64,000 nucleotides of DNA, from the NCBI GenBank assembly GCA_001051155.2, contig JYIP02000008.1:3038001-3102000 (forward strand), read 5' to 3'. The position numbers were made by a program, and so were the translations under genes. Source of the stretch: Chrysoporthe austroafricana. Taxonomy: Eukaryota; Ascomycota; Sordariomycetes; Diaporthales; Cryphonectriaceae. Shown here one piece after another: positions 22,505 to 32,794 of this stretch; the stretch's first letter is position 1, and every line of letters begins with the position of its first letter. Under the pieces are notes generated by a model. The model saw nothing but the letters and a program-made list of their open reading frames with translations, did not search any database and was not told the DNA's origin.

Positions 22505-24379
22505 AGAAATGAATGAGAGTGCGATTGCATTTTAGATTGAATGGGTCTAATTTCAGAACCGTGCTTTTCCTGGTCTCGTGTAGGACCACATTGCCTTGTT
22601 GTCACGTTCATCCTTACACCCGGTTCCGTCTATATGTGAACATGTGGGATAGCCAGTATGGGACAGCCAGAGTCTTTCACTCTGGCATATGGGCACGGGC
22701 CAGGATATGGCCCGTGCGCCAGGGCAAAGCCATTTCCACGCTCTGGCTGTTGCCCACGGCTTTCTTTCCCTCTGTAGCATACTTCGGCAATTAGCGATTA
22801 CTATGACCCACAGACGTGACCATGAAGGCGACGTGTACTTGCGGGTAGATCGAAAGAGACTCGGGTTTTTCTTTTTTTTTCTTTTTTTTTTTTTGTTAAG
22901 CGACAGCGGATTGACAATATTAGTCAACACCGTCTAGGAATGAAGTTTGTCGAGCTCATAAAAAGCATGTAATACTATCGGGGTGCTATGTATAAAAGCC
23001 AAAATTTTCAGAGTCCGTATTCTTGAAGTAACATTACGTTATATTTTAGAATTGTTATATTTGCTCTATCATATTAATTTAATTTATACATATTCAATTC
23101 AGCTCTATAATCAAGTGTTTTAATCGTGTCGAGTCGTTGTAGAAATACAATTCACTTACTTTCACAAATTTCAACTTTAATTTACCTTTTTCAATCATAA
23201 TGCAATACACCGGAACCTTGGCAAGAATATAAGCAGTTAGATCTTGAATTGTTTTTCGAAATCTGAAGTACGTACCTGACTAAGCCAGTCAGGGGGTGGG
23301 TGACCGTCACCCCGTCATCCGCCCGCCCCCCGGCAAAATTGGCCCCTTTTTTTCCCTCTTTTTCCCTCCTTTCTTTTCCCTCGGCTCTTCCCACGAAAAC
23401 GACCCTTCGAAATCAGTCTCGTCCCCCAGCACTACTCTTATCCTGGGGTATACATTTTAGCCTCCGTCTCAAACTTACTATAGCTGTAGCCTAGAGTTGG
23501 GCACTGGGTTACGCTAGATAAATGAGATCAACAGCGGTCACATATCAGTCCTATAAATAGCCAATAGAAAGTAGTTGTGCTGTATACAATAGGTCTTTGG
23601 CACCCACTCTTTATCCCGGGTCTCCCCAGCTCGTCGACCTAGTTCCCTCAATAACCTCATCGTCTCGAACACGTCGTTCCACTAGCCACGAGTCACTCAA
23701 ATTTTAACATCATGTATGTCAGCGCAGTTGATGACCGCGCTGGGCCTGCCACCGGCGGTGGTGTATTGACTACGGCAGTCGTACACTAGCTTTGTTAGGT
23801 ATGTTAATATTAGAGCAAGGTTGCCGACTGGTGACCATGCCACGTCCTCCTCGGGAGAGAGCTGGATGGGTCTAACTCTAAAAGGTTTTTAATCCGAAAA
23901 TTGTTCTTCGTCATCTAAACCCTGGAAACGCCTTACAACTGAAACCCAGTGTATGCTAGGGTCGTTCGGCGACTTCGCCTCCTTCTCCGGTACATCAGAC
24001 TCCTCCGCATTCAAGAGGAGAAACCCCTTAATGTCGAGAAAGCGGACAGAATCTTGGCTATGGCGTCGACATCACAATGCAATGCCTTGCGTTCGCAGAC
24101 TGCGAGGTGGATTTCGGGCCGAGAGGCATTCCTCAGAAGATTTTGGACGCTTGCACCTCGGACCTTCACGAGATGGTTATAACTACTTCCCTGTGTCTTA
24201 TCGAAGTGTACGCTACTCCGTTCTAGGGATGGTTGTCCGCTGCAGGCTCAGATTCAGTCCGACATTTGGTTCGCGATAATATGAAGTGTCTCATCGCGCG
24301 TCATCGGCCACAGGCGAAAGGGCGACATGTATTTTGCAAAATTCGGGCGGCTGTTCAGAGACATTTAGCTAATCGAACA
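22505..24379. other. gene-poor, partly AT-rich stretch
   Basis: This gap between the PRM10-like gene and the enoyl reductase holds a T-rich tract (22865-22895), an AT-rich island at about 22960-23260, a pyrimidine tract at 23345-23390, and several small open frames. One frame at 24040-24226 looks somewhat protein-like but is incomplete. No family could be assigned. Confidence 0.5.
22960..23260. other. AT-rich island
   Basis: This is a 300-bp block dominated by A and T (for example the part around 23035-23110), flanked by much more GC-rich DNA. It has no coding potential. It may be a mutated repeat remnant (RIP-like) or simply AT-rich spacer. Confidence 0.5.
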
Positions 24380-25565
24380 CTACAGAGGACAAACCAGTTT
24401 CTGCCCGGACATAGCCTGTTTACGAATGATATCCACACCTTCAATCACAGCATCCCAGCCCCCTGTCATAATCCTGACAGGATGAACATCAATCTTGCCC
24501 CGATCCAACAAGGTCTGGACCTGCGCAGTCAATTTAACGCCCAACCGATGATCCTCAGGGCTTGGGTCCCGCGCATAGTCGCCATCGAGGGCCACCTTGC
24601 GGCCGAAGACCGTCAAAGCCAGGAGCCACGAGGCTTCGACAGTGTGTGGTCTCTGGGCGGCGATGGCCTGGCGGAACGGCTCCACGGTAGCGTACCGCCC
24701 GCCCGCGCGCCCGATGGCGCCGTAGCAGAGCTGCGTGGTCTCGGCTGTAGCCACGCAGTCTAGCGCGTATGCCAGCGTGTTGCCCGTGTACCTCCGGATG
24801 GCAGCCGCGCAGTCGGGAATGTTGTAGTCGAAAACCTCCTCCGCGCCGAAGCGGCGCGCGAGGTCGAAATTCTTGGCCGAGCAGGTAGCGATTGGTCGGA
24901 GACCCGCGCTGGTGGCCGACGTCAGCGTACTCACATTCACGCCGCCCGTGATCGTTCTTTCTCGGGAGCTGGGGGGAGGGCAGTTTAGAAGCTCACAGTT
25001 TCAAAAGCTGGACGGCTCGCGTGCCAGTCGCGGTAGTACCCCCGGCTACCAAGACAAATTCCGCGCCATGCGGACCAGTAGGGCCTGGCTTGTCCGGGTC
25101 GAGCGATGCTGGAATCTCGAGCTCGCGGAACAGCCCCAGGCCCGCAGTGAACAGACCCAGCCCGATGGACGCCGCGTCCGTGAACGGCATGTTCACCGGA
25201 ATCTTCAGCAGCAGCTCGGCCGGCGCGGCGACGTACTGGGCAAAGGCGCCCACGTCCGGGAGGGCGGGGTTCATGCCGTGCACGAAGCCAGCAACGCGGT
25301 CGCCGATCTTCAGGTGCGAGGGTGTGTCGGCTCCTAGCGCGATGATGGTGCCCGCGAAGTCGTAGCCGTGGATGGCGCCGGGTACGGGGCTGTAGTCGAG
25401 CATCTTGGCGTCGACGGGGTTGATGGCCACAGCGGCGGTCCGGATCAGGGCCGTACCGGGACCAAGCGCCGGGACGGGCGCGTCGTGACGGATGCGGAGC
25501 TTTCCGGCGCCCTCGGCCACTATGGCCGTCTGACTTACTGGGAGCACAGGGACTGCTGAGGGCAT
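24380..25565 (-). CDS. trans-acting enoyl reductase for the PKS-NRPS
   Basis: Two exons (25565-24997 and 24908-24380) give 365 residues. The intron runs from GTGAGC to CACCAG. It is a zinc-free medium-chain dehydrogenase/reductase of the type that works beside fungal reducing PKSs (LovC, TenC and ApdC are known examples). Landmarks: an N-terminal GroES-like part with AINPVDAKMLDY and GYDFAGTIIALG, then the nucleotide-binding stretch VLVAGGTTATGTRAVQLLKL, then PIATCSAKNFDLARRFGAEEVFDY. In known systems these enzymes reduce the enoyl-ACP bound to a PKS whose own ER domain is dead. The PKS-NRPS here has such a dead ER region, which makes it the obvious partner although it lies 16 kb away. The gene is divergent from an MFS exporter. 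Confidence 0.9.
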
Positions 25566-26099
25566 GGTGGCTCTGTTTGCGGCCGGCGTGTGTGATCTGG
25601 TCTGTTTCGAGCTGAGAGCTGATCCACTTACTGCTCGCCTACCTACCTACCTCCCTACTGCCGCTGCTTCTATACCACTAACCACTGATGATGTAAAGCT
25701 TCCATATTCATAGACGCTGTCGACATTTTCGAGGATGCGAGTACATACTAGTAAGGCAGATAAGGCGCATTACTGTTGTCATTACGGGGTGGGAGGGGCC
25801 ATGACCACGGATCCGCACTTAAATCGCCGAATACCACTGCGGATCTCCCTGTGTCTTCCTTGACCACCTCGCACCCTACGGAGTTACATGCTTCTGTCTA
25901 AAGCCCGACGTCTCCGCTATTACTAAGCCAATAGGCCTGGGTAGGCCGTACGGGACTGGTGATGCCCTCGAGGAGCATGAAGAGGGCTCAGCATGGACTA
26001 CAGACTTGCGCATTCTCACGTCTCAGATGTAGTCGCTGCCTATACCGCTTTCTCCGCTTTGGACTCAAATTCGATCGAACATCATTCCGAACCAAAATA
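25566..26099. promoter_or_regulatory. divergent promoter, enoyl reductase and MFS exporter
   Basis: This 534-bp spacer lies between the two start codons. It contains a CGGATCCG palindrome at 25808-25815. A related GCGGATC occurs near 25839. Shared control of the two genes is likely from the arrangement, but the regulator's site is unknown. Confidence 0.5.
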
Positions 26100-28141
26100 A
26101 TGAGTACGGACGGCAGCCTCAGACCAGACGACGCTCCACGAGGCAGCGCCTCAGACGAAGAGAAAGTGGACTCGGCCACGAGGTCTCAGCTTGAGGGCTA
26201 TCTAACCGCCGAGAATAATGTAGGCGGGACGCAGAGCTGTATGATGCCCGTAGACTGGGACGGGCCCGATGACCCGGTGCGATAGTCCTCCCTTCCTATA
26301 GCAGCGGTCATTTGTCAAGGACAACCCGAAAATACTGCTCCAACGTGTTGCTAACTAGGGTGATTAACGAGCTAGGAAAACCCGAGGAACTTCTCAACGC
26401 CCAAGAAGGCCTTCATCACCGCGATTCTGGCGTCCCTCGTTTCCATCGTCACATTCGGCTCGTCCGTCATGAGTCCGGCCATCAATGCCCTGGCCCAGGA
26501 GTTCGCCATATCAAAGGAGGTGGCCATCCTCGTGACCGCCTTGTTCGTGCTTGGGTTCGCCTTCGGACCCATGATATTCGGCCCTGCGTCTGAGGTGCTT
26601 GGGCGAAAGTACCCCCTTAGCATCGGGGTCCTGCTGTTCGAGGTGTTCGTGATCCCCGTCGCTGTGGCACGGAATGTTGCGACCATCCTGGTCTGCCGCT
26701 TTCTTAGTGGCGTCTTCGGGGCCGCAACGCTGGCTATTGTGAGTCGGCCCAACTATATGTTACACCTTAGCGCGGATCTCTCGAGTTTGCGCGTAAGATT
26801 GAATCGCTGACATTAATCGTGTCACGATACCCAAAGGCTGGAGGTGCGCTCGCCGACCTCTGGGATCCTCTCCCACGTGGCGTGGCTGTAGCTGGCTTCG
26901 CCTCCGCGACGTTCCTGGGACCCGTCTTGGGCCCGATAGGTGAGTGCCACCGCTGCAAATCGCGCTGGCCTGTGGGAGCTGCTGACGTCTGGTGACACTC
27001 GTTGTGTGCGACTTACAGTTGGGGGTTTCGTCACCACGTCTCACTTGGGCTGGCGCTGGACGCAGTGGATCACTCTCATCGTAGGCCTGTCCCTGCTGCT
27101 CGTGTACTTCTTCGCCGTCCCCGAGACCTACAGCCCTGTGCTCCTGTCGCGAAGGGCGAGGAGGCGGATCCCGGCCGCGGCGGCGGGCGGCGGCGGTGAC
27201 CACGAAAAGGAGACTGTCGCTGGCCGGGACCGCACGCGTGTCGACCTGCGGGCGCTTGCCCGGCTGTACATATTCAAACCGTGGATCATGGTCGTGCAGG
27301 AGCCCATCCTCGCGCTCATCACCCTGCATATGGGCTTCATCTACGGCTTCTTCTACCTCTCATTCGAGGCGTATCCCGTCACTTTCGAGCAGCAGCGCGG
27401 GTGGAGCCTCGGCGTGGGCTCGCTGCCGTTCCTCGGCACGACAGTCGGGGTGCTCGTGGGCGTGGCCATTATCATCGTTCACACCAAGACACGTATGCAG
27501 CGCAAAATGCGGGAGCAAGGGGACGTTCCCGAGGAACGCCTCGTACCCATGATCCTTGGCAGTGTTTTGATGCCCATCGGGATGTTCTGGTTCGGATGTA
27601 AGCCTTCCCTGCTCCGCCAGTTTCCATGGCGCCTGCGGGACAGAACGCTCCTGACCTTACATGCTACCCAGGGACATCGGATCCAGACATCACATGGGTG
27701 CCACAGGTCATCTCAGGGGCTTTCATCGGCTGTGGAATCTTACTGGTCTTTCTACAGGTATGGCGGCGTCCCGTTAGGGAAGAGGGATGTGGATGACGAC
27801 TGACGGCTTCGTACTTAATGGTACCCATACAGGGACTCAACTACCTGATTGACGTTTACAAAATGACCGCCAACTCGGCCATCTCGATCAACGCCATGTT
27901 CCGTGGTCTCCTTGGTGCTGCTTTTCCTATGTTCTCCACCTACATGGTAAGAGAATGGCCTATAGCCTCGCATGATTGATTCTGTACTGATTTGATACCG
28001 TCTGAATAGTTTGACGACCTAGGTGTGTCCTGGGCCATGTCGCTGCTCGGGTTCCTCTGTATCGCGATGGTCCCGGTTCCAATTCTCTTCTACGTATATG
28101 GTGCTAGAATTCGGCAGTGGAGCAAGTTTACACCGTATTGA
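26100..28141 (+). CDS. MFS transporter, DHA1-like (12-TM), putative exporter
   Basis: This spliced gene starts at ATG 26100 (MSTDGSLRPDD) and ends at TGA 28139-28141. Exon 1 ends at 26276 and exon 2 starts at 26376. Further introns follow TLAI, GPI, WFG, VFLQ and FSTYM. The spliced protein shows ENPRNFSTPKKAFIT before helix 1, SPAINALAQEF, GFAFGPMIFGPASEVLGRK (motif A region), GFASATFLGPVLGPI (motif C, antiporter type) and HLGWRWTQWI. These are typical of the fungal DHA1 group that includes mycotoxin and polyamine exporters. A Gly/Ala/Arg-rich central cytosolic loop (AAAAGGGGDHEKE) follows helix 6. The C-terminus is short (WSKFTPY). Its divergent pairing with the enoyl reductase suggests export of the cluster product. 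Self-protection is inferred, not shown. Confidence 0.87.
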
Positions 28142-28606
28142 ACGGAACCCAGAGGACCGCAGGACGCAGTGGGTTTTATAGGAATAGGAAGGCTATCTGG
28201 AGCAATTGGTGCCATCCATGCACACGAGTCCATTCGAGGCAGATATCCAGACAGCCAATGAACCGGGCGCCCAAGGTCTTAGTGCGAATCATAGCTCTAT
28301 TCCTACAACCAGTTTATCTAGTCTCTCATGTGTAGCGTGTATCCCTGCCCAAGTGCTACGGTGAGCGAGTACAGGACGAGTGCCATTACAATCCCTAGTT
28401 ACTTGGGTATGTACCTTACGTAAAGTACAGGACAGCTAATGCTATTCTATACTCGTCAAATCTGTTATTGACCGATCCTCGTAGCCGAGGGGCTCTTGGC
28501 TCGGCATCAGATTCCGAGGCCCCTTAAAAGAGCCGAGTATAGTGAGTTCCGCAAAGAAATCATAGTGAGTTAATTAAGGTGCCAAGGCCGAACCGCAATT
28601 TACTCC
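28142..28606. other. intergenic, converging 3' ends
   Basis: This 465-bp gap separates the MFS exporter (plus) and the bANK gene (minus). It contains imperfect repeats of ggctcttggctcgg/agagccgag around 28490-28545 that could form a weak hairpin. No gene is seen. Confidence 0.45.
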
Positions 28607-29709
28607 TCAGCTACCGCGAAGTAGTAACCTTACGCCCACGTCAAATCCAACTTTGGCAGCCAGTTGCCTAGGCCAATGTCAGCACCAGCTCCGTTCTCGG
28701 CCCCGTGGCTCCCGTCCCGAGTAGTTTGGCGGCGGACTCACAGAGGTTGGAGGCCATCAAAGTTCTGGGCATGCCTCTTGGCGTTGTGCCTCAGCAACAC
28801 GGTCACTACGTCTGGGTGCTTGCGACGGACGGCCAGGTGCAGGGCGGTATCGCCATTCTCGTCGGCGGCATCCACATCCGCGCCGCTCTGTACGAGGGTA
28901 CGAACCACCCCGGCATGACCGTGTTCCGCCGCAAGAAAGAGGGCCGCGTTGAGACTGCCCGCTTCAGCGTCGAGCCCTTTGCCATCGTAGGATGCTGGAG
29001 CGGTGGCCGTAGTGCTACTACCGTGCCTACTCCTACCGGTACTGAGAACCGTGGCTGGGGGGGACAAGGCCGTGCTGAAAAGCTCGTCCGCCAGCGAAGC
29101 GGAGCTTTGTTCGTAGACAGACGCCCTCCTCATGCCGTCTTGCCACTGAAGCGGCTCATTCGCTGACAATATTGTATCCAGCGGCGTGGTCAGGTGATGA
29201 AAGCCGCCAAGGCCGGCCTGTCCGACCGCCGGACCGAATGGCGAAGCAAAGGGGCCAGCCGTGAGATACGACAGGTCTACCAAGGGCTCTGGCGAGTGGC
29301 TCAAGGCTGGCGACGTGGCTGTGGTAGGGTGGGCGGTAGCTGGACGAGCCGGGCTGGGCGATTCTGATGTCGGGCCCGCGTCCAGCGCGACTACCGCGGA
29401 CCCGAGCCCGAAGGGGGAGAAGGTCAACGGCGAGTGATCGTGAGGGTCCGGCCCGGAGAACGGCTCCGTCTGTTCTTCGTCTTTCTTTCGCCTCTTGGCC
29501 TGCTGCTTCCGGTCTGTGCCGCGCAGAAGATGCACAGGGAAGAGTCAGCAGAGGATCCGGGGAGGCCGAGTACGTGCGCGGCAGGAAAAAGACACGGGCT
29601 TACCACGAAAGCGCTTCTGGGCCTCTCGGTTCAGCATGCGACGGCGCTCCAGCTGCTGCTGCTGCTTCTGCTGCTCATCCAGGTTATCACCCACGGGACT
29701 CCGAGGCAT
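28607..29709 (-). CDS. bANK transcription factor (TOXE-like)
   Basis: Three exons (29709-29604, 29513-28742, 28667-28607) give 312 residues in frame. An upstream glutamine run is followed by a bZIP-type basic region at residues 21-47 (RRRMLNREAQKRFR then DRKQQAKRRKK), with the N-x7-R signature at Asn27 and Arg35. No leucine heptads follow. After a Ser/Pro/Ala-rich middle, the C-terminus carries ankyrin repeats from about residue 223: ALFLAAEHGHAGVVRTLV, DTALHLAVRRKHPDVVTVLL and QLAAKVGFDVGVRLLL. The last exon is short, and I include it because it completes the third repeat. A basic region plus ankyrin repeats without a zipper defines the bANK class, known as pathway-specific regulators of the HC-toxin (TOXE) and apicidin clusters. 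It probably regulates the neighbouring biosynthetic genes. At 312 residues it is shorter than TOXE. Confidence 0.85.
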
Positions 29710-29964
29710 CCTTCGCGGGATTCTGTCTCAACTATACCTAGGTAGTGCCATGGACCATAGGGGAAGGGTGACAAACTATAATTGACCGAAGGAAACACAC
29801 CAAGGCGCTATTACATGTCTTGGCTTAGACCCCGGGCCTTGTCCTCGCGGCTGGTCTGTAGAGAGGCAGTAATCAGGACAGATTCTCTTATCTAGACACG
29901 ACCGATCTGGCTGTCGTCGCTGAGGCTACTGGTGATCTGTCACTTTGTCCGGGCAAAATGTTCT

Positions 29965-30000
29965 GGCGAGGACCCTGGCAAGGACCCTGGCGACGACCCT
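29965..30000. repeat. three 12-bp units CTGGCxAGGACC
   Basis: Three successive units differ by one or two bases each (gcgaggaccctg, gcaaggaccctg, gcgacgaccct). They lie about 260 bp upstream of the bANK start codon. Confidence 0.6.
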
Positions 30001-30758
30001 ATCGCTCCCAGCATTGCAGATCGCAATCCTCGGTAGGGCGGGCAGCTTTGACTCGCCCGTCTCCAGCGCTGGGCTGATACTGCCTCAATGTTTGGGCGGG
30101 CACGAAGGGGCAGGAGGCGGCCGCCCGTGGAACCGCTAGCGACAAGCTGCGTCTGTCAGAAGTAAGGTTTCGCTAAGAATCGAGTATATTGGGGGTGTTC
30201 GTAGGGCACAGGACGCGGGCGGCCGCCGCGCACCTGGTAACCACCGAACCTACAGGCGCGTTATCTGACTCAGAGACGGGGGAGACGGGAGAGGAGCCTT
30301 CGCTGTCCAGCTCGCGATCTGATGCAACCATGCGCTCCTCCTACTGGCCTGCTCCCGGGCGAGGAGCTCCCGAGATCGCCCCACATGGCTGCTGAGACGT
30401 GCAACGTGCCGCGCGCGCGCCAAGCACTGCCAAGTCGAGGACGGGACGAGCCGGGGCGAGTGGCTTGGCACTTTTGCTTTTTGCCGGCCGAGAGAGACGG
30501 GCCGGTGGGGTCCTCACTAAGGGCCCCGCAGTGTGGGGCCCTCCACGCCTCCTGTGGGCAGGTACCTACATACCGTAGTACGACGGGCGGCGTGTTCCGT
30601 GGAGCAGGGTTAAGGAGTGACAAGTCCACCTTCCCCTCCAGGAAAACCCCGCCCCGTATCGCCCACCAGCCCCAGCCACTAGCAGGCGAAGGTACGAGTA
30701 CGAAGTACGTACGCATATCCCCGCACCCAAGCGTGCCAGGCACGTATCCAGGCAGGCA

Positions 30759-30842
30759 GGCACGCAAGCAGGCACGCAGGGAGGCACGCAGGAAGGCACG
30801 CAGGAAGGCACGCAGGAAGGCACGCAGGAAGGCACGCATGCG
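30759..30842. repeat. 12-bp minisatellite GGCACGCAGGAA
   Basis: Seven adjacent 12-bp units are present. Four central copies (30783-30830) are identical; the outer ones differ by one to four bases. Read as protein the array gives meaningless Arg/Lys- or Cys/Leu/Pro-rich repeats, so it is not coding. It lies about 410 bp upstream of the SnoaL-like gene. Confidence 0.9.
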
Positions 30843-31254
30843 GCCCAGCACCATAGTAAGCGCCTGGGTACTTTACGAGGATGGGCGCCGTATGTTTCGC
30901 GTGGTAAAATACGCATGGGCATCCCCAGGCTCGGACGGCGGCGGAGATAACATCCGGTCTTAAAGGAAAAAGCGCAGGCCTAGGCGACAGAAAATCACCG
31001 ATCAGGCCTGCCCAGTAGAGCGGCTGCACCTATTTCTATCGCATGGTCCCTGCTCGGCCAGGTCTCTGGGCCTCGCCGGGCAGGCCTCATGGTCACTGAC
31101 GAGATCACTATCGCCAAGTCATCACCAAGTCCCGCCGGCAGCACTGCTACCTACCTAGGCCGCCCTGCACCCCACCAGGTCCAGCATCCCATCATCCGCC
31201 ATCACTATCACGACGACGACGACGGCCTCCACCGCCGCCACCGCCACCACCGCC

Positions 31255-31743
31255 ATGGGTTCCCTCAGCGCCTGGACCCTGCCCGCCGCCCTCTCCCCGC
31301 CCCTCAGCGGCCGCGAGGCTGTCGCCGACGCCCTGTACCGCTGCGTCACCGGCCTCGACACCAACGACGTCGACCTCTTCCAGTCGGCCTTCGCCCCCGA
31401 GGCCAGCTTCACCCTGAACGGCTACACCATGAACGGCCTGAAGAGCATCGTCTCGGACTGCTTCAACAACATCGCCAAGCTCGACACCACCCACTTCGTC
31501 ACCAACACCCGCATCCACATTGCCGACGGCGGCCGCCACGCCACCATGACCGCCTCCACCCTGGCCCAGCACTACCGCGGCGGCGAGGGCATGCACGGCA
31601 AGGCCGACCGCTTCCTGACGGGCGCCCTCTACCGGCTGGAGCTCGCCGAGGGCAGCGACGGCGTCTGGAAAATCACCGACTGGAAGATGCAGAGCACCTG
31701 GGGCGAGGGGGACATTGGCATCGTGACGGGCAAGTCCCCATGA
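31255..31743 (+). CDS. SnoaL-like (NTF2 fold) protein
   Basis: This is a single-exon gene of 162 residues with a good start context (caccgccATGG). The sequence SGREAVADALYRCVTGLDTNDVDLFQSAFAPEASFTLNGYTMNG is cut as two recognisable parts: an N-terminal helix pair (residues 19-40) and the strand-rich core with THFVTNTRIHI and WKITDWKMQSTWGEGD. This matches SnoaL_4-type proteins, which share the NTF2/ketosteroid-isomerase cone fold. Family members act as small cyclases, isomerases, dehydratases or hydroxylating partners in natural-product pathways, but many are of unknown role. Third codon positions are almost all C or G, a stronger bias than in the adjoining cluster genes. That suggests high expression or a separate history. 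It may or may not belong to the cluster. Confidence 0.82.
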   Translation: MGSLSAWTLPAALSPPLSGREAVADALYRCVTGLDTNDVDLFQSAFAPEASFTLNGYTMNGLKSIVSDCFNNIAKLDTTHFVTNTRIHIADGGRHATMTASTLAQHYRGGEGMHGKADRFLTGALYRLELAEGSDGVWKITDWKMQSTWGEGDIGIVTGKSP

Positions 31744-31764
31744 GGCAAGGGACGGTATGAATAT

Positions 31765-31882
31765 GGTCATGGATATATAGTCATGGATATGGGCATGGAT
31801 ATGGACATGGGTTGCGGGCAAGGGGAACGGGACATGGATGAGGCATGGACGGACATGGATATGGGTACCGGCGTGGACATGG
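31765..31882. repeat. degenerate ATGGATATGG(A/G)C repeat
   Basis: About eight imperfect copies of a GGACATGGATATGG-like hexamer or dodecamer unit follow directly after the stop codon of the SnoaL-like gene. Confidence 0.65.
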
Positions 31883-32569
31883 TTATCCCCGTGGGGGCGC
31901 GCGATAGACGAATTCCCTCCAGTTCCACGGAACGTGCTTACCGAAGTCCTCCGCTCAATCTGAAGCCTGAGCTTGTCTACGACCCGTCCATTCCTGTTTC
32001 TGATAAGGATAATATGCAGACTGGGGCCTGAGCCTATCTATCCTGTGGTATCAAGGGGGGTGGCCCATAGGTACGTGGCGGCGAGATTTTCTCCAGGCCT
32101 AATGCCCCAGTAGAGGCCCACGCACGTCTAGAGGATAATCCACAACATGATCACCGTACTATACTTGGGTATAACGTGCAGCGCCAGGCGATGGGCAGAT
32201 TGGCCGGTCAATCCCAACATGGATCTGCTTGCGAAGGTCCGGGGCCGAACGGCACCTCGACGGCTTAATACTGGTATACTACCACTACATGGATGCCTAG
32301 GTAGTTAGTTCACGAGATCCGGGGACGGCTAAGTCCAAATTTAGATGAAAGCCGCCGGGCCCTGCGCCCGTTACATGGGTGCCGCTGGCTCCCGTGAGGC
32401 TCAAGAGTCATCCTACGGCGTCATATATATCACGCGCCCGACACGCAAGGAACTGAGCTTCTGACTGCCTGGGTGCTGGCAATGCGCGCATATATCAGAC
32501 AGTGCCCTGCGCGATACGGCCGGAGGAAGCGTCCCGCCGATTCTTCCTCGGGGGAAAATCAGTAGGCTC

Positions 32570-32635
32570 GAACCTTACTGAGGGGACTTGAACCTTATCA
32601 GGAGGATTTGGGTAGGATTGGACCTTACTGAGAGG
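32570..32635 (+). promoter_or_regulatory. three spaced 16-mers upstream of the regulator
   Basis: gaaccttactgagggg (32570), gaaccttatcaggagg (32590) and ggaccttactgagagg (32620) are near-identical and in the same orientation. Start-to-start spacings are 20 and 30 bp, multiples of the DNA helical turn. They lie 160-225 bp before the ATG of the AflR-like regulator and could be binding sites for that or another factor. Confidence 0.4.
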
Positions 32636-32794
32636 TACCCATTCAGCCCCACTTACAACGGCATGTGGATAGGGCTGACAAATCTGGTTGGACGGTGTCA
32701 GAGTTGTTGTCGCTACCTCCCGTTCACGATCTGGCATCAGGTCACAGTCAAGTCGGGAGTTTCATGCCTATTGCGTGTGTCGAATACGTCCTCG

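Larger units (their letters stand above)
29710..31254. promoter_or_regulatory. upstream region of bANK and SnoaL-like genes
   Basis: This 1.5-kb divergent spacer is GC-rich. It contains a triplicated CTGGC[G/A]AGGACC unit at 29965-30000 and a 12-bp minisatellite at 30759-30842. Open frames crossing it, such as a plus frame at 30322-30963, are low-complexity translations of these repeats. Confidence 0.45.
31744..32794. promoter_or_regulatory. spacer and promoter of the Zn2Cys6 regulator
   Basis: A degenerate ATGGATATGGAC repeat occupies about 31765-31882, just after the SnoaL-like stop. A set of three spaced 16-mers lies at 32570-32635. A plus frame of 82 codons over the ATGGAC repeat is low complexity and rejected. 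Confidence 0.45.

Noticed and set aside
30759..30842. CRISPR-like array
   Set aside because: The repeats are adjacent 12-mers without spacers, and the organism is a fungus. It is a minisatellite.
30322..30963. 213-codon plus frame and overlapping minus frames over the minisatellite
   Set aside because: Translations are repeat-driven (Arg/Lys or Cys/Leu/Pro runs) and lack any conserved segment.
31089..31760. 223-codon plus frame overlapping the SnoaL-like gene
   Set aside because: It is a His/Arg/Pro-rich shadow of the real frame, caused by GC3 bias.
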